NCBI GenBank assembly: GCA_023145935.1
Contig: JAGLDB010000084.1
Coordinates: 1-7,655 of the forward strand
From: Candidatus Sabulitectum sp.
Lineage (GTDB): Bacteria > Fermentibacterota > Fermentibacteria > Fermentibacterales > Fermentibacteraceae
DNA: 7,655 nucleotides
Direction: 5' to 3'
Shown here: positions 1 through 5,597 of the stretch, piece by piece
Layout: every line of letters starts with the position of its first letter
How positions within the stretch are numbered: position 1 is the stretch's first letter
The notes under the pieces: generated by a model
What the model was told of the DNA's origin: nothing
Databases searched by the model: none
What the model saw: the letters and a program-made list of their open reading frames with translations, nothing else
Position numbers and translations under genes: made by a program

Positions 1-339
1 CCGGATCTTGAAATTCTAGCCGACACAAAGAGAGCTCTTGAGTTCGGAGAAGAGCCACCGTTTGTATTCGGTGATGGCAGAGAAGTCTCAGTTAGTTATA
101 GAAACCCGTCTGTAGATTCAGTATCGCAGATCGTACACTGTGAAATGATCTTTTCTGTGAAGCACCCAAGCGGCGGCGAGGAAAAACTGATACAGGAATT
201 TATCATGCGCTACACCTTCCGCCGGGAGGCAGAGCACCTTCTTCACAGATCGGGATTCAAGGTGAAATATGTTTTTGGCGGGTACAACGGGGAACCCGCA
301 GGTGCTGGGGAGTTGATAATAATAACGGAAGCACTGTAA
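1..339 (+). CDS. Class I SAM-dependent methyltransferase, C-terminal part (5' end outside window)
   Basis: The frame is open from the first base to a TAA at 337-339 and gives the last 112 residues. The SAM-binding Rossmann core (GxGxG motif) lies outside the window, so the assignment rests on the C-terminal half alone. What is visible fits the usual end of type-11/25 methyltransferases. A beta-rich insert ending DGREVSVSYRN is followed by a strand with HCEMIFSV, then MRYTFRREAEHLL, and then a GF-V---FGGYNGEP turn and a closing hydrophobic strand (GELIIITEAL). In this family the 'RY.F..EE...LL...GF.V' stretch forms the last helix and strands of the methyltransferase fold. The substrate cannot be told from this part. 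The next gene converges on it with only 31 bp between the stops, and I see no clear terminator there. The family call is fairly sure; the substrate is unknown. Confidence 0.8.
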   Translation, partial: PDLEILADTKRALEFGEEPPFVFGDGREVSVSYRNPSVDSVSQIVHCEMIFSVKHPSGGEEKLIQEFIMRYTFRREAEHLLHRSGFKVKYVFGGYNGEPAGAGELIIITEAL

Positions 340-370
340 CGGATAACAGGAACAAAGCCAGCAGAACCTG

Positions 371-1801
371 TCACACTACCGAAAGCAGGTATCCCAGCGA
401 ATCTCCCTTTATCACCGTATCGAATCTTGTTCTTATCTCGGGCTCCTTTCCCTCTCTGTAAATCCTTCTGATCTCCGCAAGCAAAACTCTTGTTATCTGT
501 AGTTTGCGCCGATTCCAGGGGTTAGTTACAGCGTTTTCCACAAACTTATACACATGCCCCCTTGATGTGGTGCCATTCCACCGTATCTCACACCCCTGAA
601 GCAATCTGTGAACAGCAGCCTTTCTACACTGAAGACAACCATAGGCAATCAAATCATCCAATTTCTTTTTAACATATTCCACATCAACAGGTTGATCTAC
701 TCTATCCTGTTCATTTCCTACCGATTTACCGTGAAGTAAATGAAGTCGGAGACCGCTGTACAAAACAGAGTCTTTTCCTGTAAGAACCTCCCACTCAGAG
801 AGAGCCTGATTCAACAGTGTTTCAGGGACTTCCGGCCACAGGTTTTCAACAAAAGTCATTTTAGTGTACTCTTTTTCTATAAACAAGCTCAGTTCCAGAA
901 ATTCCGCCATGGGATGCCTGGTGGAAAATGGTCCGTAAAAGCATGTATCATCTGGTTCTGTGGATAATTTATCCATAGAACATGAAATGTACCACAGGGC
1001 TTCACTGCTCGATCTCCCTGCCAGATTGTATTGAGGTGAGAATTCAAAGATCAGACGGCTTTCCATAAGTGCCGCATCCAGGGCTGTAGCCTTCTCCTCA
1101 TAAGTTACCCGGCAGGTGCGGGCGATCAATTCAGAATGCCTGCCCTTCTGCCTGCCTGTAAAGTGGCTGTTGACTCTCTTTCGCAGATTTTTGGCTTTAC
1201 CTATATAAAGCAGATCATCGCTGGAACCCCAGAAGCGGTACACACCGGGACATTCTGGAAAGGATAGCCTTCTTTTCCGGGAAATAGAAACAGGCTCAAA
1301 ACCGGATTGAAGAGCAATAAATACTGCCTCTGTTGCATAAACATGATCAGAAGCCCGTCTCTTTTCTCCAAGAGAAAAACCTGCAGCGCCTGCAACAGAC
1401 CTTAAAGTGCCGGAAGGCAGACCGGTAATTTTCTTTCTGGCCAGTTCCCTGGTACAGATGAAGCTGAGATCCAGTCCGGTAAGCCAGTCCAGCCACCTCT
1501 TCTCATAAACCGCAAAATGCGCTACGAGTACCAGCGGAGAACCTTCCCCATCCATACCTGCCGCGGCAAGAAACAGCTTTCTCACCTCATCAGGATGAAG
1601 GGCATCAGCTCCGTTTACATCTTCATCGGTTATTCCGGTAATTCGCCTTACTCGATCTGGAATTTTTTTTCCGCAAGTGTTTCTCACCAGAAAACAGTGC
1701 GCTGAAGAACCGGGTCTCTTCCACGCCAACTCCAGAAGAAATCCGTTTCCCGGAAAACCGGATGCCTGCACATCCACATAAAGAATCTTCTCTGTTATCA
1801 C
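371..1801 (-). CDS. DEDDh exonuclease-like / GIY-YIG (UvrC/Cho-like) nuclease fusion
   Basis: The product has 476 residues, with a GTG start at 1801 (AGGT six bases upstream) and a TGA stop. Residues 1-165 look like a DnaQ-type 3'-5' exonuclease fold, including the RRITGITDEDV segment at 52-62. The catalytic motifs are altered, however: ExoI reads D10-V-Q12 instead of DxE, ExoII reads AHFAVYE (94-100) with E for D, and ExoIII keeps a D152 but lacks the usual preceding His. Residues 184-262 form a GIY-YIG nuclease domain with its key residues present: GVY 186-188, YIG 199-201, R207 and E247 in LMESRLI. An FYGPF segment at 288-292 matches the region after the nuclease domain in UvrC and Cho. 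Residues 306-476 are unassigned and carry C389-x2-C392 and C404. UvrC's RNase H-like and HhH parts are absent. The family fits DNA incision or repair. The exonuclease half may be inactive, which is inference. Confidence 0.87.
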   Translation of the reverse strand: MITEKILYVDVQASGFPGNGFLLELAWKRPGSSAHCFLVRNTCGKKIPDRVRRITGITDEDVNGADALHPDEVRKLFLAAAGMDGEGSPLVLVAHFAVYEKRWLDWLTGLDLSFICTRELARKKITGLPSGTLRSVAGAAGFSLGEKRRASDHVYATEAVFIALQSGFEPVSISRKRRLSFPECPGVYRFWGSSDDLLYIGKAKNLRKRVNSHFTGRQKGRHSELIARTCRVTYEEKATALDAALMESRLIFEFSPQYNLAGRSSSEALWYISCSMDKLSTEPDDTCFYGPFSTRHPMAEFLELSLFIEKEYTKMTFVENLWPEVPETLLNQALSEWEVLTGKDSVLYSGLRLHLLHGKSVGNEQDRVDQPVDVEYVKKKLDDLIAYGCLQCRKAAVHRLLQGCEIRWNGTTSRGHVYKFVENAVTNPWNRRKLQITRVLLAEIRRIYREGKEPEIRTRFDTVIKGDSLGYLLSVV

Positions 1802-1848
1802 TCAGTTACCTGCTCCAGTCATTCAAGGGACTGTAAGATTCCAAAGGT

Positions 1849-1864
1849 TTGTGCATTCGCACAA
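1849..1864. promoter_or_regulatory. Perfect 16-bp dyad, possible operator
   Basis: TTGTGC-ATTC-GCACAA is a perfect inverted repeat with six-base arms and a four-base spacer. It lies 47 bp upstream of the GTG start of the leftward nuclease gene and about 146 bp from the rightward ATG. Its size and symmetry suit a dimeric helix-turn-helix repressor. It is not a CRP site, because the TGTG and CACA half-sites are six bases apart, not eight. Because E. coli cho, a GIY-YIG gene, is LexA-regulated, an SOS-type operator is conceivable, but the motif matches no LexA box I can name with certainty. Confidence 0.4.
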
Positions 1865-1904
1865 TTTGCTACCGCCACACTCTGCTTCATATACCTGTAG
1901 TCTG

Positions 1905-1959
1905 TCATCTGCCTTCCTTCAACGCTTTTGCGTTCGAGTCATTCTGCAAATTCCTTCAA
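1905..1959. repeat. Imperfect direct repeats flanking a small inverted repeat
   Basis: TCATCTGCCTTCCTTCAA (1905-1922) and a 21-base variant at 1939-1959 (TCATTCTGC, then AAA, then TTCCTTCAA) are near-identical apart from a few inserted or changed bases. The inverted repeat AACGC-TTTT-GCGTT (1921-1934) starts at the end of the first copy and lies just before the second. The block sits 40-100 bp upstream of the TATAAT box of the rightward gene, where an activator or repressor could bind. It may also be chance in a short region. Confidence 0.35.
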
Positions 1960-1997
1960 GTCAATTCAGCCGAATGGATTGCACACCACAAACACAT

Positions 1998-2003
1998 TAT
2001 AAT
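1998..2003 (+). promoter_or_regulatory. -10 box of the Gate-family gene; probable leaderless start
   Basis: This is a perfect TATAAT hexamer ending seven bases before the ATG at 2011. Transcription normally starts about seven bases after the -10 box, which would place the first transcribed base at or next to the A of the ATG. No purine-rich Shine-Dalgarno sequence precedes this ATG, in line with a leaderless message. The -35 is weak: with 17-bp spacing it would read TGGATT (1975-1980), and the better TTGCAC (1979-1984) is only 13 bp away. Confidence 0.55.
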
Positions 2004-2010
2004 ACCCGCT

Positions 2011-2988
2011 ATGTTGCAGCAAGTAATTCAGTGGTTCTGGGCTCTGCTCAGAAGAACAGCCGGAGTTTGTCTTGATCTGTTCAAGGTAATGATTCCTGCG
2101 CTGATTGCAGTTAAGATCCTTGAAGTTGCCGGCATCTTCGGGCCTATTGCTGATGCCATTGCTCCGGTTATGGAACTTGCAGGTCTTCCCGGTGAAGCAG
2201 GGCTGGCCTGGGTCACAGGAATGCTTTCAAACATGTATGGCGGCTTAACCCTTACCGCAGGGATGATACAACCTCTGCAGTTGAATACCGCTCAGGTTAC
2301 CACACTCTGCTGTATGCTTCTTGTCTCCCACTCTCTTCCTGTGGAGATAACAATAGCAGCCCGGGCAGGTGTAAAACCATGGTTCCTTATTCCCTTCCGG
2401 CTGCTCACCGGTCTTCTTTTCGGAATAATTCTCGGGCAGATATTCAAAGCAACCGGCACACTTCAGGGTACTCCAACTGTTATATGGAGCGCCGCAGAAC
2501 AGGGGGCAGGGCTTGTTGAATGGGTTGTTGGAATAATGCGCAGTATGGCAACTATTTTCTTTGTAATACTGGTTGTACTGGGCATAATGGATCTGCTTGA
2601 TAAACTGGGAATCATGACGCTGCTTAAACGCATTTTCAGACCTGCATTCTCCCCCATGGGTATCGGCGACGAGGCCTCAACGATCACTGTGATAGGTCTG
2701 GTTCTTGGCATATCCTACGGAGGAGGAATGATCATCAGGGAAGCCTCCAAAGGGCATATTCCCCCAAGACAAATACTGGCATCTGTCTCTTTTATGAGCA
2801 TATGTCATGCGGTAATAGAGGATACACTTCTGGTAGCCTCTCTTGGCGTATGGGCAGTGGCGGCATTACCCGGACGAATTCTTTACTCCTGGCTGATAAT
2901 GTTTCTGCTACTGCTTGTCTCCAGAAGGTTGTCAGACAGAAGGATCATGCAACTGTGCAAACCGCCGGGAATCTCAGAATCAATCTGA
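2011..2988 (+). CDS. Nucleoside-recognition ('Gate') domain membrane protein
   Basis: The product has 325 residues from the ATG at 2011, which directly follows the TATAAT box. The frame is open to an ATG at 1849, but those 54 extra residues lack family character. It is very hydrophobic, with about eight to ten membrane segments. Two halves look related. The first (about 27-121) has MIPALIAVKILE, then NMYGG (74-78) and SHSLPVE (106-112). The second (about 181-281) has TIFFVILVVLGIMD, then ISYGGGM (234-240) and CHAVIEDT (265-272). Each half resembles the nucleoside-recognition/Gate domain found in SpmA, SpmB, FeoB and CNT transporters, so this is a full-length two-Gate protein of the inner membrane. 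The substrate is not established for such proteins; nucleoside or ion movement would be a guess. Its 3' end overlaps the converging tRNA nucleotidyltransferase gene by nine bases. Confidence 0.83.
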   Translation: MLQQVIQWFWALLRRTAGVCLDLFKVMIPALIAVKILEVAGIFGPIADAIAPVMELAGLPGEAGLAWVTGMLSNMYGGLTLTAGMIQPLQLNTAQVTTLCCMLLVSHSLPVEITIAARAGVKPWFLIPFRLLTGLLFGIILGQIFKATGTLQGTPTVIWSAAEQGAGLVEWVVGIMRSMATIFFVILVVLGIMDLLDKLGIMTLLKRIFRPAFSPMGIGDEASTITVIGLVLGISYGGGMIIREASKGHIPPRQILASVSFMSICHAVIEDTLLVASLGVWAVAALPGRILYSWLIMFLLLLVSRRLSDRRIMQLCKPPGISESI

Positions 2989-4344
2989 AAGTTTTTCCGA
3001 TTCATTCAACATTCTGGTCTGTCTGTCCCACAAGGCAGAAAAGCACTGATCGACTGTAGGGTTTTCCGGCAGAATTCCATCCGCAGCCATGTCTTCAAGC
3101 ATACGAAGAATGGTACCGATCACCGGCCCCTCAAAACCCATTGCCTGAAGGTTCTGCCCCATTTCCGCTGGAAGTATTCGACCACAGATCTGACCGGCAG
3201 CCCGCTCCCGTAATTCCTCAAGCGCTTTTAGAGATCTGCCGACATAATCAGGTTTGTGTGCCTTGATGTCTGCTTCGGCCAGAATAAACAAATTCTCCAT
3301 CTGATCACCAGCATCCCTCATAAGCCTTCTTACTGCGCTATTGCCCCACTCCGAACGATAAAGAACTGGGCGCATATGGTTCCGAACAAGCACTGCAAGA
3401 GCCTTCTTGTCTGCCCTGGAAAAACGAAGCCTTTCGGTAACCGAATTCACTATCTCTTCACCCTGGACCTCATGCCCGTTAAAGTGCGGTTCACCGTGCT
3501 CGTCGATCTGTCGAACAAGACCCTTCCCTGAATCATGCAGCAAAGCTGCCCAGCGCAGAATTGCCACAGGAGGCACTTGAGCCACCACATCAAGCGTGTG
3601 CTGCCATGCATCGCCGGTGTGATACTTCCCCTGTTTCAAACCGTCAATTACAAAAAGATGCTCAAGCTCCGGAATAACCTTCAGCAGAACTCCATCCTGT
3701 TTCATCAGGGAAAGAGCTTCCGCAGCTCTTCTTCCATCTTTTACTGCAAGAAGACCTGTTATCTCTTTGTACTTCCGCTCAGGAGATATGGAAGCGAGTT
3801 CCTCGGAAAATGTTCTGGCCGACTGTCGTACCCGTTCTGCAATTGAAAAACCCAGTTTTGCAGCAAACCTGTAAGCCCTGAGTATTCGAAGGGGATCATC
3901 AAGAAACGCTTCATCCGGTTCGCCGGGAGTATCAATAACCTTCTTCTTCAGGTCTTTCATTCCCCCACACGGATCAATGAGTTCACCGCTTGAGTCAATA
4001 GCCATGGCGTTTATAGTGAAGTCCCTGCGCTTAAGGTCTTCCTGAATAGATCCCCCGAATTCCACAGAGGGAAAACGGGATCCACGCCTGTACACCTCTG
4101 AGCAGCGGAATGTTGTGATCTCCGCCTTCTCATGAGTTTCAGGGGATATTGCGGTAACAGTTCCGTAACGAATACCGGTAGGAATCACCTTTATACCGGT
4201 CTCCGTAAGGAAATCTATTACATCCACCGGACTGGCATCAGTTGCATAGTCCATATCCCCGGGAGAGACTCCCAGAAATCTGTCCCGAACTGCACCACCA
4301 ACCAGGTAGAGGCTGTAGCCTGCTTCTTTAAAAATATCAAACAT
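2980..4344 (-). CDS. cca: tRNA nucleotidyltransferase (CCA-adding type) with HD domain
   Basis: The product has 454 residues. It adds the 3'-terminal CCA (or part of it) to tRNAs in the cytoplasm. The N-terminal class II nucleotidyltransferase head shows GGAVRD (16-21), the metal-binding pair D30-x-D32 in GDMDYAT, EITTFR (75-80) and RRDFTINAMA (106-115). The neck follows, with DDPLRILRAYRF (149-160) and SPERKYKEI (187-195). An HD phosphohydrolase-like domain comes next: H249, LLHDSGK (268-274) with H270 and D271, H291 and H323. A helical tail ends the protein. Length and order fit bacterial CCA-adding enzymes with HD domains. Close relatives include CC-adding enzymes, A-adding enzymes and poly(A) polymerases, which sequence reading alone cannot separate. 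The usual neck ED-x-x-R reads DDPLR here. The ATG is the only standard start after the in-frame stop upstream. GGAG lies 12 bases before it, rather far. It follows the MFS gene by 27 bp, probably in the same transcript. Confidence 0.9.
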   Translation of the reverse strand: MFDIFKEAGYSLYLVGGAVRDRFLGVSPGDMDYATDASPVDVIDFLTETGIKVIPTGIRYGTVTAISPETHEKAEITTFRCSEVYRRGSRFPSVEFGGSIQEDLKRRDFTINAMAIDSSGELIDPCGGMKDLKKKVIDTPGEPDEAFLDDPLRILRAYRFAAKLGFSIAERVRQSARTFSEELASISPERKYKEITGLLAVKDGRRAAEALSLMKQDGVLLKVIPELEHLFVIDGLKQGKYHTGDAWQHTLDVVAQVPPVAILRWAALLHDSGKGLVRQIDEHGEPHFNGHEVQGEEIVNSVTERLRFSRADKKALAVLVRNHMRPVLYRSEWGNSAVRRLMRDAGDQMENLFILAEADIKAHKPDYVGRSLKALEELRERAAGQICGRILPAEMGQNLQAMGFEGPVIGTILRMLEDMAADGILPENPTVDQCFSALWDRQTRMLNESEKLSD

Positions 4345-4356
4345 GTAGTGAATATA

Positions 4357-4375
4357 CTCCTGAAGACAACTTCAG
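4357..4375 (-). promoter_or_regulatory. Hairpin over the MFS stop codon, next to the cca ribosome-binding site
   Basis: In the leftward transcript CTGAAG-TTGT-CTTCAG forms a perfect six-base stem with a four-base loop (4375 to 4360). The 5' arm contains the TGA stop of the MFS gene. The 3' arm ends in the first two bases of AGGAG (4361-4357), the only Shine-Dalgarno candidate for the next gene. A ribosome finishing the MFS gene would open this stem, so translational coupling is possible. There is no T-run after it, so it is not a standard terminator. A TATATT (4356-4351) that could act as an internal -10 also lies here. Confidence 0.4.
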
Positions 4376-5589
4376 TGTATAGCTCTGAACCGGCGATTTC
4401 GGGCAGTTATTACGATCAGAGCAACTGCCGCACCGGAAACTCCCAGCGTCCATAAACCGAAAGTATCCACCGCAAGGCCAAGAAAGGGTGCATATATCAT
4501 TGCCGAAAACGACTTTGCCTGAGACTCGATTGATAGCACTGTCGCACGCCTGTTTCCCGGGGAAACGTGGTCAAACCGGCTTACCTGCATGGGTCTCCAC
4601 AGGTTTTGTATCAGCTCCAGTATCACAAATACGATCACAGCCCCAATGTACCACCTGGCATAAAGCATGGGTATAAGAGCAGCATAACAGAAAAGATCCA
4701 CCCACCAGAGAACTGTTGCACTGCCTCTTTCACCACCGGAGCGGGTTACAAGCCTGTGAGAGAATCGTGACCCGAATATTCCCAATACCGCAAGCACAAA
4801 GTAAACTCCGCCTGCAAGAGCCGCTGAACCTCTGTCTCCCTGAAGTCCCGCAAGCAGAGGAATTGAAATTACCATGGTTTTTATAACAGGCTGTATGTAG
4901 TCGCCGGTAACTTTGTGAACCCCCTGAAAGCCCATGGTCTCCACCATGAGATTCCTTAGAGGCTTGAATTTTACAGCCTCTGTCACAGATGCCTTCATTA
5001 TTCCAATACTGTCTCGAAGTGTTTTAGTGCCTTGATCCTCCCCCTCAAGATCACCGGGGTAGGTAAGTAGATTCACCAGATTGATCAGATAAGGTGGAAT
5101 ACAGAAGAAGAACACAGTAGAGAATGTACCGGTTCTCCAGACAAGAGCAGCGGCAATAATACTTGAAAGGGCTGTACCGGTCTTCGACCAGGATCTGGTC
5201 ACTCCGTAGATCTTTGTCTTTTCACTGAGTCTACCGTTGTTCTCAAGCCACTTAAAGATCATAGCCTTATGGGTTCCCGTTCTGAAGGCATCGCCAATCG
5301 CAAAAAAGAACATTGCAAGAAACAGCAGAAAGAATGATGATGAGAAGCCAAAAACCAGGAATGCAACAATGTAACCAGCCATGGAACCGGCCATGCATAG
5401 CCTTCTGCCGTGAGAATCCGCAAGAGCTCCGCTTGGTACTTCCATCAAAGTCACTGCCAGCTCCCGGAAAGCCACAAGCAACCCTATCTGGAAGAAAGAA
5501 AGCCCTTTCTCCAGAAATACAAGCAGAAGAAAGGGTTCATAGTATTTCTGGTTCTTTAGAAATCCATAGAGGCTGAATCTGCCGATCAT
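4372..5589 (-). CDS. Major facilitator superfamily transporter
   Basis: The product has 405 residues, the usual length for a 12-helix MFS protein of the inner membrane. The signature motif A after the second helix reads GALADSHGRR (54-63). Hydrophobic helices are seen at roughly 17-35, 38-55, 67-88, 88-104, 137-155 and 157-176. A charged central loop covers 177-212, and further helices lie at about 215-247, 256-275, 291-310, 312-331, 355-373 and 378-395. A second conserved loop, NRRATVLSIESQAKS (346-360), lies before helix 11 and is typical of efflux-type MFS proteins of this sort. The tail ends in a short basic stretch (RNRRFR). The start is supported by AGGG six bases upstream, overlapping the stop of the preceding gene. 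It begins nine bases after that stop and ends 28 bases before the cca start, so all three genes are likely cotranscribed. The substrate cannot be inferred. Confidence 0.9.
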   Translation of the reverse strand: MIGRFSLYGFLKNQKYYEPFLLLVFLEKGLSFFQIGLLVAFRELAVTLMEVPSGALADSHGRRLCMAGSMAGYIVAFLVFGFSSSFFLLFLAMFFFAIGDAFRTGTHKAMIFKWLENNGRLSEKTKIYGVTRSWSKTGTALSSIIAAALVWRTGTFSTVFFFCIPPYLINLVNLLTYPGDLEGEDQGTKTLRDSIGIMKASVTEAVKFKPLRNLMVETMGFQGVHKVTGDYIQPVIKTMVISIPLLAGLQGDRGSAALAGGVYFVLAVLGIFGSRFSHRLVTRSGGERGSATVLWWVDLFCYAALIPMLYARWYIGAVIVFVILELIQNLWRPMQVSRFDHVSPGNRRATVLSIESQAKSFSAMIYAPFLGLAVDTFGLWTLGVSGAAVALIVITARNRRFRAIH

Positions 5590-5597
5590 ACAGTGCC

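Larger units (their letters stand above)
1802..2010. other. Divergent intergenic region, 209 bp
   Basis: This gap separates the leftward nuclease gene from the rightward Gate-family gene and must hold the 5' signals of both. I see a perfect dyad at 1849-1864, a short inverted repeat at 1921-1934 flanked by near-identical direct repeats, and a TATAAT box at 1998-2003. I found no convincing -35/-10 pair for the leftward gene. The rightward reading frame stays open back to 1849, but that stretch does not resemble protein (several His and Cys, no membrane helix) and is crossed by these elements, so I treat it as non-coding. No tRNA-like fold was noticed. Confidence 0.7.

Noticed and set aside
340..370. 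Possible terminator between the methyltransferase and nuclease genes
   Set aside because: Only a five-base ACAGG/CCTGT pairing (about 347-371) with a long loop and no T-run is visible.
1849..1864. CRP/FNR-type site
   Set aside because: The TGTG and CACA halves are separated by six bases, whereas CRP sites need eight, and the FNR half-site TTGAT is absent.
1849..2010. Upstream extension of the Gate-family gene to an ATG at 1849
   Set aside because: The extra 54 residues are not membrane-like or family-like, and the stretch contains the dyad, the repeats and the TATAAT box placed for the ATG at 2011.
3535..3846. 103-codon rightward open frame opposite cca
   Set aside because: It lies wholly within the HD-domain part of the tRNA nucleotidyltransferase gene on the other strand, with no family resemblance.
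4132..4455. 107-codon rightward open frame across the MFS/cca junction
   Set aside because: It is antisense to conserved motifs of both genes (the GGAVRD region of cca and the MFS C-terminus) and does not look like protein.
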